From the NCBI GenBank assembly GCA_012032575.1, contig JAAUSP010000492.1, positions 1-5,816 on the forward strand: a DNA stretch of 5,816 nt, in the 5' to 3' direction. Positions 1 to 5,344 of the stretch are shown here, piece after piece. The notes under the pieces are model-generated. The model made no database searches, was not told the origin of the DNA, and worked only from the letters and a program-made list of their open reading frames with translations. This stretch comes from Anaerolineales bacterium (GTDB taxonomy: Bacteria > Chloroflexota > Anaerolineae > 4572-78 > J111). The position numbers and the translations under genes are program-made. The stretch's first letter is position 1, and each line of letters begins with the position of its first letter.

Positions 1-16
1 ACTTTCTCCCCCCTTT

Positions 17-2449
17 TTGCTCATTACAGCTCCAAAAATTCAGCTAAAAATTGGGGCTAAACTGGCGATTGGTTTTATGGCTGTGTTGGCTCTAACCTTG
101 GTGGTGGGCGGCGTCGCCCTATCTACCGAATATCAGACTCAAAATACCCTGAATCAACTACTCAATATAGATATTTATATGGCTCAACTGGCTCAGGATA
201 GCAACATTGCCATGCTGCGTGCTCGCCGGGCTGAAAGCAACTATCTTCTGCACTACAAAGAGCTTGGTTTTGAAGTAGCCTATATGGAGTTTGTGCCTGA
301 GATACAAAAACAGATAACTGCCGTTCATCAAAATATGGAACAAATCCGGCAATTGACAACCGATGAAGGCGCGCTGGCCCGCAGTACGGCAATTGACCAA
401 AATGCCACCGAATATGAAACTGCCCTATTGACGACGATGGAACAATTGCGGCAACGAGGTCATCACAATACGGGCCTGGAAGGCCAATTTAACACGGCTG
501 TTCAGACTATTGAACGAGTCGTCGAAGAGCAAAAATTAGGCCAACTGACCATTGATTTGCTAAAGATGCGCCAGCACGAAAAAGATTACCTGCTGCGCAG
601 TGAAGAACAATATGTCGAGGCCCTTCATCAAACCGTGTCTCAGTTTAAGGCCAATGTTGATACCGCCGATTTACCCTCGTCGAAAAAATTAGAATTGATT
701 ACATTCGTAGACGATTACCAAGCTTTGTTCGATATTCTGGTTGAAACCGATGCCAAGATCAAAGTCAGCGTACTGGGTTATCAAACGGCAGTAGATAAGG
801 TGGAACCCTTGATTGAAAGATATCAAGAGGCAATGTTGGAGACTAAAGATGCCAAACAGGCCGCTATGCAAAGCGCCGCCAAAATGTCTACCTTAACGGT
901 CATTAGTGCCAGTATCGGCGCTATTATTATCGGCTTAGTGATTACCTTTTTCTTGTCGCGCGCTATCAGCCGCGCCATTGTTAGCATGGCCCAGGCCGCC
1001 AACGGTATTGCGGCTGGGGATGTTGAACAGCAGTTCCAAATAAAGAGCAAGGATGAATTGGGTGATATGGCCGGCGCTTTTACCCGGATGGTGGCTTATC
1101 TTAAAGAGATGGTTATGGTAGCCAATCGGCTGGCCGAAGGCGACCTTACGGCTGATGTGACTCCTCACTCCGAACAAGATGCTTTAGGCCATGCTTTCAA
1201 CAAGATGGTTGCCAACTTACGCTGCCTGGTAGCTGAGGTGCAAGACAGCGCCATCCGGGTAGGTACAACTTCAGATGAATTGGCCGCCGCCGCCGACCAG
1301 GTAAGCCAGGCAACCACACAAATTACCGCCACAATGCAGCAAATGGCTTCAGGTACGGCTCAACAATCTGAAAGCGTGACTCATACTACAACCTTAATTG
1401 AAGAAGTGTCTCGCGCCATTGAAGGAGTAGCCCAGGGCGCTCAAGAACAGGCCAGGGCTGTAGCTAAATCAGCCACGATTACTTCTGAAATTACTACAGT
1501 CGTCGAACAAGTGGCCAAGAACGCCGAAGCCGGGGCCAAAGGGGCGACCGAAGCAGCCGATATTGCTCGCGTTGGAGCCGAAACAGTGAAAGCGACCCTG
1601 GAGGGGATGGAAAGTATAAAAGCTAAGGTAAGTCTATCGGCCGAAAAGGTCAAAGTAATGGGCCAGCACTCCCATCAAATTGGGACCATCGTGGAAACCA
1701 TCGATGATATTGCCTCGCAGACAAATCTACTGGCCCTCAACGCTGCCATCGAGGCCGCTCGCGCCGGAGAACATGGCCGGGGATTTGCCGTGGTCGCCAA
1801 TGAAGTCCGCAAGTTGGCCGAAAAATCGGCGCAGGCCACGAAAGAAATTACGCAACTAATTAAAGGTATCCAGCAAACGGTGACGGAAGCAGTCGAGGCC
1901 ATGGATAAGGGGGCGAATGAGGTAGAAGTTGGGGTAACTCAAGCTCACGAAAGCGGGCAAGCTCTGGCTCAAATCCTTGCGGCTAACGAAGGCGTCGCGC
2001 AACAAGTTTCGGAAATTTATAGGGCCGCGCGAGCTATGAAGGAGTCCGCCCATGCCCTGGTAGCCGCGATGGAAGCCGTTTCAACCGTGGTAGAAGAGAA
2101 TACCGCCGCCACTGAGGCTATGGCCAGCGGGTCTAACCAAATGCGCCAGGGTATTGAGCATATTGCCCGGGTGACCGAAGAAAGCACCACCGCCGCCCAA
2201 GAGGTAAGCAGCATGACCGCCGAAGTAGATACCCAAGCCCGGGAAAGTTCGACCAATGCGCAAAATCTGGCCCATTTGGCTAATGAACTGCGAGCCGTGT
2301 CTACTCGGTTCAAACTCAATGAAATGGTGTTTAACAGCCTGCCGGCCGATAACTCTGTTTTCTGGAACGAGGAAATGGGATTAGAGAATACGGAGGCAGG
2401 CGAATTTGAGGCTTTGTTTAGGAACGAGGAGGTTGTACCAATGAATTAA
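17..2449 (+). CDS. Methyl-accepting chemotaxis protein with HBM-type sensor domain
   Basis: Transmembrane chemoreceptor that senses a ligand outside the membrane and controls the CheA kinase through CheW. Seen: TM1 at about residues 15-36; an all-helical extracytoplasmic domain to about 290, carrying two similar motifs (RRAESNYLL at 70-78, RQHEKDYLL at 185-193) typical of helical bimodular (HBM) sensors; TM2 at 293-313; a HAMP domain with the DELG motif at 346-349; a second HAMP-like stretch around 370-410; and a long coiled-coil signalling domain whose conserved hairpin tip spans about 558-600 ([18 protein letters not shown], then [14 protein letters not shown]). There is no C-terminal NWETF-type CheR tether. 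The TTG at 17 has a pyrimidine-rich upstream and no Shine-Dalgarno, and the frame is open to the left edge, so the true start is probably a few codons outside the window. It lies just upstream of a solute-binding lipoprotein. Class assignment is near certain; the HBM call is good; the ligand is unknown. Confidence 0.95.
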   Translation: MLITAPKIQLKIGAKLAIGFMAVLALTLVVGGVALSTEYQTQNTLNQLLNIDIYMAQLAQDSNIAMLRARRAESNYLLHYKELGFEVAYMEFVPEIQKQITAVHQNMEQIRQLTTDEGALARSTAIDQNATEYETALLTTMEQLRQRGHHNTGLEGQFNTAVQTIERVVEEQKLGQLTIDLLKMRQHEKDYLLRSEEQYVEALHQTVSQFKANVDTADLPSSKKLELITFVDDYQALFDILVETDAKIKVSVLGYQTAVDKVEPLIERYQEAMLETKDAKQAAMQSAAKMSTLTVISASIGAIIIGLVITFFLSRAISRAIVSMAQAANGIAAGDVEQQFQIKSKDELGDMAGAFTRMVAYLKEMVMVANRLAEGDLTADVTPHSEQDALGHAFNKMVANLRCLVAEVQDSAIRVGTTSDELAAAADQVSQATTQITATMQQMASGTAQQSESVTHTTTLIEEVSRAIEGVAQGAQEQARAVAKSATITSEITTVVEQVAKNAEAGAKGATEAADIARVGAETVKATLEGMESIKAKVSLSAEKVKVMGQHSHQIGTIVETIDDIASQTNLLALNAAIEAARAGEHGRGFAVVANEVRKLAEKSAQATKEITQLIKGIQQTVTEAVEAMDKGANEVEVGVTQAHESGQALAQILAANEGVAQQVSEIYRAARAMKESAHALVAAMEAVSTVVEENTAATEAMASGSNQMRQGIEHIARVTEESTTAAQEVSSMTAEVDTQARESSTNAQNLAHLANELRAVSTRFKLNEMVFNSLPADNSVFWNEEMGLENTEAGEFEALFRNEEVVPMN

Positions 2450-2462
2450 ATGGTTCAATTAT

Positions 2463-2491
2463 TTGATAGGCTGGAGTTGAAACGATCTAAC
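2463..2491 (+). promoter_or_regulatory. Possible internal promoter for the solute-binding protein
   Basis: In the 78-nt gap after the chemoreceptor, TTGATA (2463-2468, 5/6 to the -35 consensus) is followed after 17 nt by TCTAAC (2486-2491, 4/6 to the -10 consensus). The spacing is ideal but the -10 is weak. It could allow the abundant binding protein to be made independently of the receptor. Cotranscription from upstream is equally possible. Confidence 0.3.
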
Positions 2492-2509
2492 TATTTACGT
2501 TCAACCATA

Positions 2510-2516
2510 GAAAGGA
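2510..2516 (+). promoter_or_regulatory. Ribosome binding site deciding the lipoprotein start
   Basis: GAAAGGA lies 11 nt before the ATG at 2528. The earlier in-frame ATG at 2450 touches the chemoreceptor stop codon and has only a distant AGGAGG (2427-2432) 17 nt upstream. The 2528 start gives a proper lipoprotein signal peptide, so it is preferred. Confidence 0.6.
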
Positions 2517-2527
2517 ACTTCTTAATC

Positions 2528-3553
2528 ATGACCTCTCGAAAACAATCTCAACTATTCATCCTGATCGGGTTACTAGCCTTAGCGTTGAGCCTGGCTGCTT
2601 GTGGCGGCTCAGAGGCAACCTCGGCGGCCCCCCAACCAGCCGCCGCGAGTGAGCAAGTTCAAGCCAAAGGGGAATTTATCATCGGCATGTCGCAGGCTAA
2701 CAAAGCCGAACCGTGGCGTCAAGCGATGAACGACCAGATTGCCGCTGCGGCTATCAAACATTCAGAACTAAAAGTGACCTTTGCCGATGCCGCACAAGAC
2801 AACGCCAAACAAGTGGCCGATGTAGAGAAATTTATTGAACAGGGTGTTGACCTGATCATCATCTCGCCCAATGAGGCCGAACCTTTAACTGAAGTCGTCG
2901 CCAAAGCCTTCGATAAGGGCATCCCCGTAATTGTCCTCGACCGTAAAGTGTTGGGCGAAAAATACAGTATGTGGATTGGGGCCGATAACAAGTTGATTGG
3001 CAAAAAAGCGGGCGAATATGTCGCTAAGTGGTGCCAGGAAAATAAGCAAAGCCCCTGTAACGTCATCGAATTACGCGGCCTGGAAGGTTCAACCCCAGCC
3101 ACCGAGCGCGGCGATGGCTTCCGGGCTGGTATTGCTTCCAACCCCGATGTGAAGATTATTGACAGCCAAAATGCCGATTGGCTGCGAGAAAAAGCTATTC
3201 CCATTTCGCAAAAAATGCTTGAGGCCAACGCCGATGTGGACGTGGTTTACGCCCATAATGATCCGATGGGTGAAGCCGCGGTTATTTCGGCCAAAAGCGC
3301 CGGCAAAGATATGAGCAAAATGTTATTTGTGGGGATTGATGCTCTGCCTACGTCCGATGGCGGCATCAAATCAGTCATTGAGGGCCGTATGGGTGCCACC
3401 TACGTTTACCCCACCGGCGGTGCCGAAGCAATTGAGTGGGCCGTAAAGATTTTGGAAGAGAAGGCGCAGCCCCCCAAATCCATCGTGTTGGAAACCGAAG
3501 AAGTGCTCAAGCCCAATGCTGAGGAACTGTATATCAAATTCGGCGGCAAGTAA
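2528..3553 (+). CDS. Sugar-type substrate-binding lipoprotein (periplasmic-binding protein, RbsB/YtfQ-like)
   Basis: Extracytoplasmic solute-binding protein of the ribose/galactose (type 1, Peripla_BP_4) fold. It is 341 aa from ATG 2528. Seen: basic start, hydrophobic core, lipobox LAAC with Cys25, then an Ala/Ser/Pro/Gln-rich tether to about residue 48, so it should be lipid-anchored outside the membrane. The mature domain begins GEFIIGMSQANKAEPWR. Family landmarks are the IISPNEAEPL segment, PVIVLDR at 133-139 (Arg often contacts the sugar), VIELRGLEGSTPATERGDGF, VVYAHNDPMGEAA (Asn244/Asp245 ligand-contact region) and VGIDAL at 268-273. An in-frame extension back to 2450 would add 26 charged residues before the signal peptide and is unlikely. 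Its gene follows a chemoreceptor and is closed by a terminator with no permease or ATPase gene, suggesting a sensing role or a transporter encoded elsewhere. The family is certain; the precise sugar is not known. Confidence 0.93.
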   Translation: MTSRKQSQLFILIGLLALALSLAACGGSEATSAAPQPAAASEQVQAKGEFIIGMSQANKAEPWRQAMNDQIAAAAIKHSELKVTFADAAQDNAKQVADVEKFIEQGVDLIIISPNEAEPLTEVVAKAFDKGIPVIVLDRKVLGEKYSMWIGADNKLIGKKAGEYVAKWCQENKQSPCNVIELRGLEGSTPATERGDGFRAGIASNPDVKIIDSQNADWLREKAIPISQKMLEANADVDVVYAHNDPMGEAAVISAKSAGKDMSKMLFVGIDALPTSDGGIKSVIEGRMGATYVYPTGGAEAIEWAVKILEEKAQPPKSIVLETEEVLKPNAEELYIKFGGK

Positions 3554-3601
3554 TTTTTCGCGCTGACCCAAGTTGCATATCTACAACTTTACAAAAAAGC
3601 T

Positions 3602-3640
3602 AACAGGCTGACTCATCATTAAGTCAGCCTGTTTTATTTT
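3602..3640 (+). terminator. Intrinsic terminator after the solute-binding protein gene
   Basis: A perfect 12-bp stem (AACAGGCTGACT at 3602-3613 with its complement at 3622-3633) has an 8-nt loop and runs into a T-rich tract (3631-3640). An A-run just upstream (about 3592-3598) could make it work in both directions. It ends the chemoreceptor/binding-protein transcription unit 48 nt after the stop codon. Confidence 0.9.
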
Positions 3641-3667
3641 GCATCCTCAGCAATCATCTTTTATAAA

Positions 3668-3697
3668 TTACCATCCTCGCCCACTTAATGATATAAT
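3668..3697 (+). promoter_or_regulatory. Sigma70-type promoter before the HD-domain remnant
   Basis: A perfect TATAAT at 3692-3697 is preceded, after an 18-nt spacer, by TTACCA at 3668-3673 (4/6 to the -35 consensus). Transcription would start near 3704, about 20 nt before the ATG at 3725 and just ahead of its ribosome binding site. It lies downstream of the preceding terminator, as expected for a new transcription unit. Confidence 0.55.
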
Positions 3698-3711
3698 CCA
3701 GCCTCGTCTTA

Positions 3712-3716
3712 AGAGG
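3712..3716 (+). promoter_or_regulatory. Ribosome binding site of the HD-domain remnant
   Basis: AGAGG sits 8 nt before the ATG at 3725 and sets the start there, rather than at the GTG at 3716, which overlaps this site. The initiation region is intact although the gene is truncated. Confidence 0.6.
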
Positions 3717-3724
3717 TGAAGCCA

Positions 3725-3943
3725 ATGAACCGACAAGAAGCCTGGACCTTAGTTTGTGAATATACTCAAAGCCCTCAACTGCGCCGTCATATGCTTTCTG
3801 TGGAGGTGGCTATGCGCACCTACGCCCGCCACTTTGGCGAAGATGAGGAAAAACCTGATTCTATTTTATTGGCCGACATTTTTCTGCAAATCGCCCGTTT
3901 GGCCGCTATTCACCCGGTTTTTCAGCCTTCCGCCAGTCCCTAA
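3725..3943 (+). pseudogene. Truncated HD-domain phosphohydrolase (5' remnant)
   Basis: A 72-codon ORF. Its first ~45 residues (MNRQEAWTLVCEYTQSP, then LRRHMLSVEVAMRTYARHFGEDEEK) match the N-terminal helices of the small HD-superfamily metal-dependent phosphohydrolases, which run to roughly 180-190 aa. In that family the next segment is a GLLHDFDYE-like stretch carrying the metal-binding His-Asp pair. Here it is replaced by PDSILLADIFLQIARL and an unrelated tail that stops at 3943. No HD motif is found in the other frames before the terminator at 4030, so this is a deletion or rearrangement rather than a simple frameshift. Without the HD motif it cannot be a working hydrolase. Its promoter and ribosome binding site remain, so a short peptide may still be made. 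The family call rests on recognising the N-terminal pattern; the origin of the tail is unknown. Confidence 0.7.
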
Positions 3944-4029
3944 TTGGCTAAGGGCTTATAGAAGAGAAAAAAATTATCCTTGTTGAGAAAAAGGCGTTGC
4001 CTTATAAGGAGTCTAATCTTCAGAAACTG

Positions 4030-4067
4030 AAAACAGGGCCTGGCTCATATAGCCAGGCCCTGTTTTT
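4030..4067. terminator. Strong, probably bidirectional terminator between convergent genes
   Basis: A perfect 16-bp stem (4030-4045 with 4051-4066) has the 5-nt loop CATAT, a GC-rich centre (CAGGGCCTGGCT) and A/T runs at both ends. It lies between the plus-strand HD remnant and the minus-strand DUF4469 gene ending at 4109, so it can serve both. The 86 bases between 3943 and the stem hold no supported gene. Confidence 0.9.
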
Positions 4068-4108
4068 GGGCAGGAACAGAGGAGAAATGAACCGGCGTCA
4101 GGCCACGG

Positions 4109-4799
4109 TCAAAACAGGGTCGAGCCGGCCGGCCGCAGAGTACCCTGGCCATAATTGACCCGCACCTCCAGGGTATAATCGCCCGCCGCCAGCGCAGCCG
4201 GGGCTTCAAAAATCAACTGGCGGGCTGTGTTCTTCACCATCAAACTGGCCCGGCTTTCGCTGCCATCGGCGGCGATAAAGAAGATACCCTGGGTGGGATC
4301 GGCCTGGTCAAACTTCAGGCGGTGGCCGTTGACCTGGGCCACCCGCCCGGCGCTGATACTGCCGTTGCGCTGCCCGCTGCCCAGGTCAAGGTATTCCAGC
4401 GGGTTGGGCTGGGGCTTGTTGGCTTCCTGCTGCTGCACCTGGCCTTTCTCGCGGACCAGCCGCTTAAACTCCGGGCCGGGGTTAACCGTAGCTTCGATGC
4501 TGTGGCGGCTGCTGTTAAAGGTGTCGGTTTGGCTCACAAAGACGCCTTTAATACTGATGCCGCAGCTCATCAGCGGGGTTGAGACTTTATTCCCCTCCAG
4601 GGCCAGGGTGATAATGGTCTGGCTGTAAGCCCGGATCACGGCAATAGCATCTTCGCGGGTAATGGCCGGGCCGCGCTCCATCAAGCGGTCTATGATCTGT
4701 TCAAAACTAATGGTATTAGAAAACTGGACCAACGGCTCGGTAGCTGTTCTCAGGCGCGCCGGCTAAAAAGTTTTCATGCAGGGCATAATAAATCGTCAT
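4109..4799 (-). CDS. HU-like DNA-binding protein with DUF4469 domain, frameshifted near its start
   Basis: The body (V at 4729 to stop at 4109) has an N-terminal IHF/HU-like fold region (SFEQIIDRLMERGPAITRED, then AVIRAYSQTIITLALEGNKVSTPL, then IKGVF, then SRHSIEATVNPGPEFKRLVRE) and, after a Gln/Pro-rich linker, a C-terminal beta domain of the DUF4469 type (AGDYTLEVRVNYG). Proteins of this layout usually begin MTIKYALYEN..., and exactly such a start is present at 4799 (MTIYYALHEN, then FLAGAPENSYRAV) in another frame, with an AAAGGA ribosome binding site. As read, that frame stops four codons after RAV. Removing one C of the CC at 4729-4730 joins RAV to VQFSN and gives a normal 229-aa protein. 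The TTG at 4732 could otherwise start a shorter product but has no good ribosome binding site. The role is presumably DNA binding or nucleoid-associated; the DUF4469 function is unknown to me. The frameshift may be real or a sequencing error. Confidence 0.8.
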
Positions 4800-4807
4800 T
4801 TTAGGGT

Positions 4808-4813
4808 TCCTTT
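4808..4813 (-). promoter_or_regulatory. Ribosome binding site supporting the upstream start of the DUF4469 gene
   Basis: On the minus strand AAAGGA lies 8 nt before the ATG at 4799. It supports translation starting there, in the frame that is later broken, rather than at the internal TTG at 4732. Confidence 0.65.
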
Positions 4814-4985
4814 CATAAGAGGGTTTAATTTGAAAACAGGTTAAACAAGAGTGTTGGGCAAGCTACAGGTCGGTTATGGGTTAATAGGCGCTCCTTTTCC
4901 AGCCGGGTTATCGGGCTGTTTAGAGAGTGTCCACCCGGCGGGGGCGACTGTCTCCGGCAAAAGAAACGATAACAGCGGCGCAATC

Positions 4986-4994
4986 ATTATAACA
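4986..4994 (-). promoter_or_regulatory. Extended -10 promoter candidate for the DUF4469 gene
   Basis: On the minus strand TGTTATAAT (4994-4986) matches the extended -10 form TGnTATAAT exactly. The -35 region is weak (about 3/6). This would give a leader of about 180 nt before the ATG at 4799. The stretch 4814-4985 otherwise holds no supported gene; a 37-codon ORF in it has no ribosome binding site. Confidence 0.45.
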
Positions 4995-5013
4995 GTCTTA
5001 AAGTTAGGTCTGT

Positions 5014-5037
5014 AGTACTATATACCATAATAGTATT
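5014..5037. promoter_or_regulatory. AT-rich imperfect dyad, possible operator
   Basis: AGTACTAT (5014-5021) and ATAGTATT (5030-5037) are near-perfect inverted repeats (7 of 8 pairs) around an 8-nt AT-rich centre. The dyad sits about 20-45 bp upstream of the extended -10 on the minus strand, where a regulator could act. No regulator is identified, and the AT-rich composition makes chance dyads fairly likely. Confidence 0.3.
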
Positions 5038-5067
5038 AAGGAGTCTGTAAATTCCAGGTTAAGCTTT

Positions 5068-5106
5068 AAAAATAAAAACACCCGGAGTCTCAAAAACTCC
5101 GGGTGT
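5068..5106 (-). terminator. Intrinsic terminator of the right-hand minus-strand unit
   Basis: Read on the minus strand, a perfect 11-bp stem (ACACCCGGAGT, 5106-5096 with 5088-5078) with a 7-nt loop is followed by a T-rich tract (5077-5068). It ends transcription coming from the anti-sigma gene and separates it from the DUF4469 unit. Confidence 0.9.
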
Positions 5107-5308
5107 CTAAAGAAGCCTGATCGTTCAGCGGGGTCTTGCCGGTAGAGCCGTCATAACTCCCGATTTCCATAAAGTCAGACCCGTCTTTGTTCACCTGTAA
5201 GCCTGGGCGCAGACTGGTTTGGAAATAGACGGTATTTCCCACCTGACGTGGGTTTGCTCCCGCCGGACGCTTCGCGCAAATCCGGCGGCAAAGGCGTGGA
5301 TTTGTCAA
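5090..5308 (-). CDS. Unrecognised short ORF, possibly a C-terminal coding remnant
   Basis: A 72-codon minus-strand ORF. The first ~22 codons only translate the inverted-repeat element at 5232-5344 and are unlikely to be meaningful. The part after it (VYFQTSLRPGLQVNKDGSDF, then MEIGSYDGSTGKTPLND, about 5228-5110) has protein-like composition, and both other frames contain stops. The ORF ends inside the terminator loop. There is no clear start codon with a ribosome binding site. It may be the tail of a gene disrupted by the element, or chance. I do not recognise the sequence. Confidence 0.2.
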   Translation of the reverse strand: MTNPRLCRRICAKRPAGANPRQVGNTVYFQTSLRPGLQVNKDGSDFMEIGSYDGSTGKTPLNDQASLDTRSF

Positions 5309-5344
5309 TCCAGGCCGAGCTTACCCACGCTATGTGGGAAATAC
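5232..5344. repeat. Inverted-repeat element predicted to fold as a three-way junction (REPIN/MITE-like)
   Basis: Two 28-nt arms (5232-5259 and 5317-5344) are inverted copies with 23 of 28 positions matching; the outer 11 (GTATTTCCCAC) match perfectly. Directly against the left arm is a hairpin with an 8-bp stem, CCGCCGGA/TCCGGCGG (5260-5267 with 5281-5288). After a CAAA linker comes a second hairpin (5293-5316: GGC/GCC plus TGGATT/AATCCA) that abuts the right arm. The result is a closed three-stem junction. Each arm can alternatively fold alone as a CCCAC-N5-GTGGG hairpin, as in REP sequences. No clear target-site duplication was seen. It overlaps the frameshifted end of the anti-sigma reading frame but lies just past its natural stop at 5354. 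It could be a mobile palindromic repeat or a structured 3' UTR RNA. Confidence 0.65.

Noticed and set aside
2719..3228. A 169-codon minus-strand ORF opposite the lipoprotein gene.
   Set aside because: It is antisense to a clear binding-protein gene and its translation shows no recognisable domain.
3980..4008. Promoter-like TTGTTG-N17-TATAAG on the plus strand.
   Set aside because: The -35 match is weak (3/6), and transcription would run into the terminator hairpin at 4030 almost at once, leaving no product.
3953..4140. An open plus-strand frame (IEEKKIILVEKKALPYKE...) running through the terminator.
   Set aside because: It lacks a plausible start codon and ribosome binding site and reads through a clear terminator hairpin; probably chance.
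4227..4628. Long plus-strand ORFs (133 and 86 codons) opposite the DUF4469 gene.
   Set aside because: They are antisense shadows of a recognised minus-strand gene, with no family pattern of their own.
4874..4987. A 37-aa minus-strand ORF (MIAPLLSFLLPETVAPAGW...) upstream of the DUF4469 gene.
   Set aside because: No ribosome binding site, its ATG overlaps the -10 candidate, and no recognisable family; not enough to call a gene.
5221..5239. GGAAATA-N5-TATTTCC palindrome overlapping the left arm of the inverted repeat, considered as a separate operator.
   Set aside because: It shares its right half with the larger element and is short; the three-way-junction structure explains the sequence better.
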